Source: JBFKAV01 sp041621405 (GTDB lineage: Bacteria; Pseudomonadota; Alphaproteobacteria; Rhodobacterales; Rhodobacteraceae). From it: DNA of 39,893 nt. The DNA lies in the NCBI GenBank assembly GCA_041621405.1, contig JBFKAV010000013.1, positions 1-39,893 of the forward strand. The letters are read 5' to 3'. Made by a program: the position numbers and the translations under genes. Shown here piece by piece: positions 33,940 through 39,893 of this stretch. The first letter of the stretch is position 1, and each line of letters opens with the position of its first letter. The notes beneath the pieces are model-generated. The model ran no database searches and was not told where the DNA came from. It worked only from the letters and a program-made list of their open reading frames with translations.

Positions 33940-34743
33940 ATGAACACGCATCTTGCGGTCATCGCGGGGGAGGGGGCGCTGCCGGGGGCGGTGGTCGAGG
34001 CCAACCACGGCGCCTGGTTCGTCCGTATCGAGGGCGTCGACTCGCACAACCCCGGCGCGCCGGAGATCGGCGCCACCTTCGAACGGCTGGGCCAGCTCTT
34101 CGACGACCTTCGCGCCAACGGGATCGATGAGCTCTGCTTCGCCGGGGCGATGACGCGCCCGGCGCTCGACCCGATGGCCTTCGACCCGAAGATGCGTGAC
34201 CTTGCGCCGCGTCTGACCGAAGCGATGAAGGGCGGCGACGACGCGCTCCTGAGGCTCGTCATCGCGGTGTTCGAGGAGGAGGGCTTCGCGGTTCGCGGCG
34301 CGCACGAGCTGGTGCCGGGCCTCACCGCCGAGGCCGGGCTGCTGGCGGGCCACCCGCCCGACCGCGCCGCGCGCGACGACGCTCACTGCGGAACCGAGAT
34401 CCTCGCCGCGCTCGGGCCCGTTGACGTCGGCCAGGCCTGCGTGGTCGCCGGCGGGCTCTGCCTTGGGATCGAGACGATCCAGGGCACCGGTTTCCTGCTC
34501 CGACAGGTCGCCGAGACCGATCCGAAGCTCCGCCGCGGCGCGAAGGGTGTCCTCGTCAAGCGTCCGAAGCCCGGTCAGGATCTCCGCGTCGACATGCCCA
34601 CGATCGGCCCCGAGACGATCCGCGATGCCGCTGCCGCCGGGCTCGCGGGCGTGGTCATCGCCGCCCGCGCGGTCCTTATCCTCGAGCGAGAAGCGACGCT
34701 CAAGGCCGCGGAGGAGGCGGGCCTCTTCCTCGTGGCGCAATGA
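33940..34743 (+). CDS. lpxI: UDP-2,3-diacylglucosamine pyrophosphatase LpxI
   Basis: A 267-residue protein of the LpxI (DUF1009) family. The N-terminus has LAVIAGEGALPGAVVEA. The conserved C-terminal block KRPKPGQDLRVDMPTIGPET contains the catalytic aspartate region. It hydrolyses UDP-2,3-diacylglucosamine to lipid X and UMP, replacing LpxH in alphaproteobacteria. It sits 4 bases after lpxA and overlaps lpxB (ATGA), so lipid A steps are coupled in pathway order. Confidence 0.94.
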   Translation: MNTHLAVIAGEGALPGAVVEANHGAWFVRIEGVDSHNPGAPEIGATFERLGQLFDDLRANGIDELCFAGAMTRPALDPMAFDPKMRDLAPRLTEAMKGGDDALLRLVIAVFEEEGFAVRGAHELVPGLTAEAGLLAGHPPDRAARDDAHCGTEILAALGPVDVGQACVVAGGLCLGIETIQGTGFLLRQVAETDPKLRRGAKGVLVKRPKPGQDLRVDMPTIGPETIRDAAAAGLAGVVIAARAVLILEREATLKAAEEAGLFLVAQ

Positions 34744-35903
34744 GCCCCCGGCTCTTTCTGCTGGCTGGCGAGCCCTCGGGCGACAAGCTCGGCGCGGCAT
34801 TGATTGAGGGCCTGCGAGCCCTGACGCCGACGGCGGAGATCGTCGGTGTCGGCGGCCCCGAGATGGAGGCGCGGGGGCTCCAGAGTCTCTTCCCCATGGC
34901 CGACCTATCGGTGATGGGCCTCGTCGAGGTGCTGCCGCGCTACTTGCATCTGCGCCGCCGGCTGCGCGAGGCTGCCGCTGCGGTCGCGGAGATGGGGCCC
35001 GACGCGCTCGTCACGATCGACAGCCCCGATTTCTCGCTCCGCCTCGCGGCGCTGGCCCGCGGCACAAGCCCCAGGCTCCGCACCATCCACTACGTCGCAC
35101 CCTCGGTCTGGGCCTGGCGACCGGGGCGGGCGGCGCGGATGGCGAAGGTCGTCGACCACGTGCTGGCGCTCCTGCCGTTCGAGCCGCCCTACATGGAAGC
35201 GGCCGGCATGACTTGCGATTTCGTCGGCCACCCGGTCGCGGCCGAGCCTATTGCGAGCGCCGCCGAGGTGGCCGCCTTCCGCGAAGCCCACGGCATCGCC
35301 GAGGCCACACCGCTCCTCCTCGCGCTTCCCGGTTCGCGCCGGGGCGAGGTCGCCCGTCTCGCCAACCGCTTTGGCGAAGCGCTCCGCGCGGTTCTCGCGC
35401 GCCATCCGGAGGCCCGCGTCGTGGTCCCGGCCGTCCCGCATCTCGCCGTATTGGTCGCGGACCGGATCGCAGGCTGGCCCGGCCGCCCGATCCTCGTCGA
35501 TCCCGGCCGCGACGACGCGGCGGCCAAGGGCGCGGCCTTCGCCGCAGCCGACGTGGCGCTCGCGGCCTCGGGCACGGTCTCGCTCGAGCTCGCCGCAGCC
35601 GGCGTTCCGATGGTCATCGGCTACGACATGGCGCCGCTCACGCGGGCCATCGTCGGTCGACTTCTCCGGGTTGACACGGTGACCCTTGTGAATCTCGTGT
35701 CCGAGACCCGCGCGGTACCCGAATTCCTCGGCCGGAACTGCCGGCCGGAGCCGATGGCGGCGGCACTCATCAATCTCCTTGAAGACCCTGCCGCCCGCGC
35801 CGCGCAGGAAGCCGCCCTGACGCTCACCATGGAGCGGCTCGGCCGGGGCGGCGAGCCGCCTGGGCTCCGCGCCGCGCGCTCGGTTCTCGCACATCTCGGC
35901 TGA
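34740..35903 (+). CDS. lpxB: Lipid A disaccharide synthase
   Basis: A 387-residue GT19 glycosyltransferase with LFLLAGEPSGDKLGAAL at the N-terminus, GGPEMEARGLQSLFPM, and YVAPSVWAWRPGRAARM. The C-terminal donor-site block ALAASGTVSLELAAAGVPMV follows. It joins lipid X to UDP-diacylglucosamine to form the tetraacyl disaccharide. The start overlaps the lpxI stop. No gltA follows, unlike in several relatives. Confidence 0.96.
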   Translation: MSPRLFLLAGEPSGDKLGAALIEGLRALTPTAEIVGVGGPEMEARGLQSLFPMADLSVMGLVEVLPRYLHLRRRLREAAAAVAEMGPDALVTIDSPDFSLRLAALARGTSPRLRTIHYVAPSVWAWRPGRAARMAKVVDHVLALLPFEPPYMEAAGMTCDFVGHPVAAEPIASAAEVAAFREAHGIAEATPLLLALPGSRRGEVARLANRFGEALRAVLARHPEARVVVPAVPHLAVLVADRIAGWPGRPILVDPGRDDAAAKGAAFAAADVALAASGTVSLELAAAGVPMVIGYDMAPLTRAIVGRLLRVDTVTLVNLVSETRAVPEFLGRNCRPEPMAAALINLLEDPAARAAQEAALTLTMERLGRGGEPPGLRAARSVLAHLG

Positions 35904-35946
35904 GGCGCTTGCGCGGGGCGGGTCCGCCCGCTATGGCGCGGTCGGA

Positions 35947-36675
35947 ATGACCTCGACGCAGCTCTTCTTCGTCCTCGTCCGCCCGCAGTTGCCCGAGAAC
36001 ATCGGCGCCGCGGCGCGCGGGATGCTGAACTTCGGGCTCGAGCGGATGCGCGTTGTCGCCCCGCGCGAGGGCTGGCCCAGCCAGAAAGCCGTAGCCATGG
36101 CCTCCGGCGCCGGCCGGCTGCTGGATCATGCGGGGCTATTCGCCACCGTCGCCGAGGCGGTGGCCGATTGCGACTACGTGCTCGCCACCACGGCGCGCCC
36201 GCGCGGGCTGACGAAAGCCTTGCAAACCCCCGAGCTGGCCATGGAACATGCCCGCGCCCTCGCGGCCACAGGCAAGCGCGTCGGGGTGCTGTTCGGGCCA
36301 GAGCGGGCCGGCCTCGAGAACGAGGATCTGGTACACGCCAATGCCATCGTCTCGGTGCCGGTGAACCCCGACTTCCCCTCGCTCAACCTCGCCCAGTGCA
36401 TTCTGCTCCTGGGCTATGAATGGCGCCGCGCAGGCGGCGCCGGCACCCCGGAGGCGATGGCCGGGATCGACCTTGCGCCGCGGCACGAGGTCGAACGGCT
36501 GGCCGAGCACTGGGAGGAGCGGCTGGAGGAGGCCGGGTTCTTCTTTCCGGCAACGAAGGCGGCCGGCATGAAGCTCAACCTTCGCAATCTCTGGAGCCGG
36601 ATGCCACTCACCCGCGCCGACGTCCAGACCCTGCACGGCGCCCTGCGACAGCTCGTCCGCCGCCGCCCGGAGTGA
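35947..36675 (+). CDS. trmJ: TrmJ-type tRNA (or rRNA) 2'-O-methyltransferase, SPOUT superfamily
   Basis: A 242-residue SpoU/TrmH-family protein. Motif 1 is VLVRPQLPENIGAAARGMLN, followed by motif 2 GVLFGPERAGLENEDL and motif 3 VPVNPDFPSLNLAQCILLLG. The C-terminal extension is helical. This arrangement is that of TrmJ, which methylates the ribose at position 32 of tRNA, although related enzymes act on rRNA. It is 43 bases after lpxB, with a GC-rich inverted repeat (GGGCGG/CCGCCC at 35916-35929) between them, and may be the last gene of the block. Confidence 0.87.
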   Translation: MTSTQLFFVLVRPQLPENIGAAARGMLNFGLERMRVVAPREGWPSQKAVAMASGAGRLLDHAGLFATVAEAVADCDYVLATTARPRGLTKALQTPELAMEHARALAATGKRVGVLFGPERAGLENEDLVHANAIVSVPVNPDFPSLNLAQCILLLGYEWRRAGGAGTPEAMAGIDLAPRHEVERLAEHWEERLEEAGFFFPATKAAGMKLNLRNLWSRMPLTRADVQTLHGALRQLVRRRPE

Positions 36676-36761
36676 GCGATTTCGGAAGCAAGATCCCAGG
36701 CTTTCATCACGGTGCTCGTAGGTTCCCGTGAGGCTCGCGGGCCGGTCGCGGAGCGCCGGGA

Positions 36762-38033
36762 ATGCGCGTTGACGGCGTCGACAACTCCGCCAATGCTCGG
36801 CCCATGCAAAAGCTCGACCTCGACTTCGTCCGCGCCCAGTTCCCGGCCTTCCAGGAGCCAGAACTCGGAGACCAGGCGTTCTTCGAGAATGCCGGCGGCT
36901 CCTATCCCTGCCGCCAGGTGCTCTGGCGCCTTGACCGCTTCTACCGGCAGCGGAAGGTTCAGCCATACGGCCCCTATGCCGCAAGCCGGGCAGCCGGCGA
37001 GGAGATGGACGAGGCGCGCACGCGCCTGGCCGGGATCCTCGGCGTGGCACCCGACGAGGTGAGCTTCGGCCCCTCGACCACGGCCAACACCTACGTGCTC
37101 GCCAACGCGTTCCGGCTTTGGCTGAAGGGAAGGAACGCAGCGATCGTCGTCACCGACCAGGACCACGAGGCCAATTCCGGCCCGTGGCGCCGGCTCGCAG
37201 ACGAGGGGGTGGAGGTCCGGGTCTGGAAGATCGATCCGGCGACGGGCCATCTCGACCCGGACGATCTGGCGCCCCTGCTCGACGAGAAGGTGAAGCTGGT
37301 TTGCTTCCCGCACTGCTCGAACGTCGTGGGCGAGGTCAACGACGTGGCGCGGATCACCCGCACGGCGCACGACGCCGGCGCCGTCGTCTGCGTCGACGGC
37401 GTCAGCTACGCGCCGCACGGGCTTCCAAACGTCGGTAAGCTCGGTGCCGACATCTACCTCGTTTCGACCTACAAGACCTACGGACCGCACCAGGGCGTGA
37501 TGGTGATCCACCGCCGGCTGGGTGAGGAACTGCCGAACCAGGGCCACTACTTCAACGCAGGGAGCCTCTTCAAGCGCTTCACGCCGGCCGGGCCCGATCA
37601 CGCGCAGATCGCCGCCTTGGCTGGGGTCGCCGACTACGTCGACGCCGTCTACGCTCACCACGTTCATGCCGGGCACGACGCGGCCGGCCGGGGCGAGGCG
37701 GTGCACGACCTCTTCCGCGCCCATGAGGAGGCGCTGCTGGCACCGCTTCTGGACTGGCTTGGCTCCCGCAACGACCTGCGCCTCATTGGGCCACGCTCGG
37801 CTCCGGGGCGTGCGCCGACCGTCGCGCTGGAACTTGACCGGTCCGGCGAGGCGGCTGCCGCCGACCTGGCCCGTCACGGCATCATGGCCGGTGGCGGGGA
37901 TTTCTATGCGGTCCGGCCGCTTCAGGCGATGGGCGTGGACCCGAAGAAGGGTGTCCTGCGCCTGTCTTTCGTCCACTACACGTCGGAAGCCGAGGTTGAC
38001 CGGCTGATCAGGGCGCTAGATCAGGTTCTCTAG
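36762..38033 (+). CDS. Class V aminotransferase-fold, PLP-dependent protein (cysteine-desulfurase-like)
   Basis: 423 residues from ATG 36762, or 409 from ATG 36804. The fold shows QAFFENAGGSYPCRQVLWRL, the PLP-contact segments FGPSTTANTYVLA and VVTDQDHEANSGPW, VCVDGVSYAPHGLPNVGKLG, and the Schiff-base lysine in VSTYKTYGPHQG (Lys238 from 36762). There is no clear catalytic cysteine loop, so desulfurase or lyase activity is not established. The longer start has GGAG 8 bases upstream. The shorter one begins right at the conserved KLDLDFVRAQFPAF and would be leaderless from a weak promoter at 36769-36797. phrB follows after 32 bases. Confidence 0.85.
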   Translation: MRVDGVDNSANARPMQKLDLDFVRAQFPAFQEPELGDQAFFENAGGSYPCRQVLWRLDRFYRQRKVQPYGPYAASRAAGEEMDEARTRLAGILGVAPDEVSFGPSTTANTYVLANAFRLWLKGRNAAIVVTDQDHEANSGPWRRLADEGVEVRVWKIDPATGHLDPDDLAPLLDEKVKLVCFPHCSNVVGEVNDVARITRTAHDAGAVVCVDGVSYAPHGLPNVGKLGADIYLVSTYKTYGPHQGVMVIHRRLGEELPNQGHYFNAGSLFKRFTPAGPDHAQIAALAGVADYVDAVYAHHVHAGHDAAGRGEAVHDLFRAHEEALLAPLLDWLGSRNDLRLIGPRSAPGRAPTVALELDRSGEAAAADLARHGIMAGGGDFYAVRPLQAMGVDPKKGVLRLSFVHYTSEAEVDRLIRALDQVL

Positions 38034-38065
38034 GCGGGCATCGGGTCCGCCGCGAAAGGGCCGCG

Positions 38066-39487
38066 ATGAGCGATCGATCTCCCATTGTCCTCTGGTTCCG
38101 GCGCGACCTGCGCCTTTCCGACCATCCGGCGCTTCACGCTGCCGTCGAGACCGGGCGGCCGGTGATCCCGGTCTTCCTTCTCGACGAGGTGGTCGAGGGC
38201 CACGGTGCGGCGCCGAAATGGCGCCTCGGGCTCGCGGTGGAGCATTTCGCCGGGCGGCTCGACGAGGTCGGGTCGCGGCTGGTCCAGCGGCGCGGCGAGG
38301 CTTTGCCGACGCTCCGCAGACTGGTGAAGGACACGGGCGCCGGGGCGGTGTGGTGGACGCGGCTCCACGACCCCGATGCGCGCGAGCGCGATGAGGCAGT
38401 GAAGTCTGGGCTCAAGGCCGACGGCATCGAGGCGCGCAGCTTCCCCGGACACGTCCTCTTCGAGCCCTGGACGGTGGAAACGGGGCAAGGCGGGTTCTAC
38501 AAAGTCTACACGCCCTACTGGAAGGCGGTGAAGGACCTCGACCCGGGGCAGCAGCTGGCGGCGCCCTCGGCGCTCGGGTCACCGGCGACCTGGCCGCAGT
38601 CCGACGACATTGCCGACTGGGAGATGGGCGCCGCGATGAAGCGCGGCGCCAAGGTCGTGGCGGAGCACCTCAACGTGGGCGAGGAGGCAGCCCGCGGGCG
38701 GCTCGCCGCCTTCACCGGCCACAAGATCGCCGACTATGCCGCGGCGCGCGACTTCCCGGCCGAGGACGGCACCTCGCGTCTTTCCGAGAACCTCACCTAC
38801 GGAGAGATTTCCGCGCGCGCCTGCTGGCATGCCGGGATGCGAGCGCGCGAGGAGGGCAAGAAGGGCGCCGAGACGTTTCTAAAGGAGCTCGCCTGGCGCG
38901 AGTTTGCCTATCACCTGATCCACCACACGCCGCACATCGTGGAGAAGAGCTGGCGCGAGGAATGGGACGGCTTTCCCTGGAACGGGGACGAGCGGCTGAA
39001 GGAAGTGCGCGCCTGGAAGCGCGGGCAGACCGGAGTGGAGTTCGTCGACGCGGCGTTGCGCGAGATGTACGTGGCCGGCACGATGCACAACCGCGGCCGG
39101 ATGATCGTCGCCTCGTACCTTACCAAGCATCTTCTCACGGACTGGCGCGTCGGACTTCGATGGTTCGAGGACTGCCTGATCGACTGGGATCCGGCCTCGA
39201 ATGCGATGGGCTGGCAATGGGCCGCCGGCTCGGGACCGGACGCAGCGCCCTATTTCCGGATCTTCAACCCCGAGACGCAGGCCGAGAAATTCGACGCCGA
39301 CGGCCGGTACCGGCGGAAATGGATCGCCGAGGGACAGGCTAGGCCGCCGAAGACCGCGCTGGCTTACTTCGAAGCTATTCCGGAACGCTGGCAGATGGGG
39401 CCGGCCGATACCTATCCCGACCCCGTCGTGGGGCTAGCAAGTGGCCGGAGCCGTGCACTGGCAGCCTACGAGGGTTGGAAGAGCTGA
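38066..39487 (+). CDS. phrB: Deoxyribodipyrimidine photolyase, class I (cryptochrome/photolyase family)
   Basis: A 473-residue protein with the N-terminal Rossmann antenna domain (VLWFRRDLRLSDHPAL) and a C-terminal FAD domain. Signature segments are SRLSENLTYGEISAR, FLKELAWREFAYHLIHHTP, TGVEFVDAALREMYVAGTMH and NRGRMIVASYLTKHLL. WFEDCLIDWDPASNAMGWQW follows, then YFRIFNP. The tryptophans of the electron-transfer chain and the FAD-binding residues look intact, so it should split UV-made cyclobutane pyrimidine dimers using blue light. It is followed after 64 bases by a CFA-synthase-like gene, a pairing known from the singlet-oxygen response of Rhodobacter. Confidence 0.95.
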   Translation: MSDRSPIVLWFRRDLRLSDHPALHAAVETGRPVIPVFLLDEVVEGHGAAPKWRLGLAVEHFAGRLDEVGSRLVQRRGEALPTLRRLVKDTGAGAVWWTRLHDPDARERDEAVKSGLKADGIEARSFPGHVLFEPWTVETGQGGFYKVYTPYWKAVKDLDPGQQLAAPSALGSPATWPQSDDIADWEMGAAMKRGAKVVAEHLNVGEEAARGRLAAFTGHKIADYAAARDFPAEDGTSRLSENLTYGEISARACWHAGMRAREEGKKGAETFLKELAWREFAYHLIHHTPHIVEKSWREEWDGFPWNGDERLKEVRAWKRGQTGVEFVDAALREMYVAGTMHNRGRMIVASYLTKHLLTDWRVGLRWFEDCLIDWDPASNAMGWQWAAGSGPDAAPYFRIFNPETQAEKFDADGRYRRKWIAEGQARPPKTALAYFEAIPERWQMGPADTYPDPVVGLASGRSRALAAYEGWKS

Positions 39488-39551
39488 CGGATCAAACCGT
39501 TGCGCGGGCCAGCTTGATCTGCCTTACTGGTGCAAAGGAGCGAGGACAGGG
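39488..39551 (+). promoter_or_regulatory. Spacer upstream of the CFA-synthase-like gene
   Basis: It holds an inverted repeat, GATCAA (39490-39495) and TTGATC (39514-39519), and an AGGAG-type purine stretch before the ATG. A GGATCAAA that resembles the TGATCC-type -35 of the RpoE/ChrR group starts the spacer, but no convincing matching -10 follows. Promoter activity is unproven. Confidence 0.25.
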
Positions 39552-39893
39552 ATGACGGTACTGACCACGACGAGGGGGCAGACGAGCCTCCCGCGGTATT
39601 TCGGCCATGTCTTTGAGGTGACGAAGAGCCTGCAGAACGGCCGGCTCGACATTGTACTGCCCGACCGGCGGCGGTTTCGCTCGGAAGGCAGAAACCCCGG
39701 GCCGGTGGCGGAATTCACGGTGCACGACCCCGACCTCTTTGCTCGGCTCATCCGCGAGGGCGACCTCGGCTTCTGCGAGGCCTATCTCGAGGGCGGCTGG
39801 ACCACCCCGGACCTGCAGGCGCTGATGGATCTCGTCCACGCCGGCAACGACGACATCTACGACGGCTTTCCGGGGATGGCGGTAATCCGCGGC
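39552..39893 (+). CDS. Cyclopropane-fatty-acyl-phospholipid synthase-like methyltransferase, N-terminal part (truncated by window end)
   Basis: The ATG at 39552 opens a frame of 114 codons to the window edge. The visible residues include YFGHVFEVTKSLQNGRLDIV, FTVHDPDLFARLIREGDLGF and CEAYLEGGWTTPDLQALMDL. This matches the N-terminal, SAM-independent region of CfaA-type proteins of Rhodobacteraceae. The methyltransferase domain with its SAM motif lies beyond the window. Such enzymes add a methylene group from SAM to unsaturated phospholipid chains. The family call is from the N-terminus only, so it is less certain than for a full gene. Confidence 0.75.
   Translation, partial: MTVLTTTRGQTSLPRYFGHVFEVTKSLQNGRLDIVLPDRRRFRSEGRNPGPVAEFTVHDPDLFARLIREGDLGFCEAYLEGGWTTPDLQALMDLVHAGNDDIYDGFPGMAVIRG

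Noticed and set aside
35916..35929. GGGCGG/CCGCCC inverted repeat between lpxB and trmJ.
   Set aside because: Only a 2-base loop and no T-run; not supportable as a terminator.

Overview
This 39.9 kb, GC-rich window reads as the chromosome of an alphaproteobacterium, most likely a Rhodobacteraceae relative. Three things suggest this: the aglEFGAK-type alpha-glucoside operon, the pyrH-frr-uppS-cdsA-dxr-rseP-bamA-skp-fabZ-lpxA-lpxI-lpxB block with LpxI rather than LpxH, and a photolyase gene directly followed by a cyclopropane-fatty-acid-synthase-like gene. I see no insertion sequence, prophage, CRISPR array, tRNA or rRNA. Coding density is high and most of the window is ordinary. All functional calls are from reading protein motifs by eye; no database search was run.

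Layout. (1) 1-4741: the N-terminal part of an L,D-transpeptidase (minus), a periplasmic c-type cytochrome and a DsbA-like oxidoreductase (plus), then a copper module. In the module, copZ (minus) and copA (plus) diverge from back-to-back CueR-type promoters with 19-bp spacers, and cueR overlaps the end of copA. (2) 4742-5118: 377 bases in which I find no convincing gene. (3) 5119-15106: a carbohydrate locus. A LacI-family regulator (aglR), a GH1 beta-glucosidase and glucokinase form a minus-strand operon. It diverges from aglE-aglF-aglG-aglA-aglK (binding protein, two permeases, GH13 glucosidase, ATPase). Two identical 14-bp palindromes flank the divergent control region. (4) 15235-15753: an extremely acidic exported protein of unknown function, followed by a clear terminator. 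(5) 15798-21953 (minus): a Tat-exported family-5 binding protein, two Dpp/Opp-type permeases and a fused double ATPase, with an AraC-family gene upstream. (6) miaA (minus) back to back with pyrH.

(7) 24085-35903 (plus) is the conserved envelope and housekeeping block: UMP kinase, ribosome recycling factor, undecaprenyl diphosphate synthase, CDP-diglyceride synthase, DXP reductoisomerase, RseP, BamA, Skp/OmpH, FabZ, LpxA, LpxI and LpxB. It links isoprenoid and phospholipid precursor supply to lipid A synthesis and outer-membrane protein assembly. rpsB-tsf are missing upstream, and lpxD is missing from its frequent position before fabZ. (8) 35947-39893: a TrmJ-type RNA methyltransferase, a class V aminotransferase-fold protein, a class I photolyase and the start of a CFA-synthase-like methyltransferase.

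I did not find a clearly new multi-gene system. The observations most worth following are regulatory: the mirror-image agl control region with twin operators, a copA transcript predicted to start at its own ATG, hairpins after the binding-protein gene in both ABC operons, and a hairpin holding the Shine-Dalgarno of the fused ATPase gene. Two protein-level oddities are the acidic exported orphan and the enlarged permeases.
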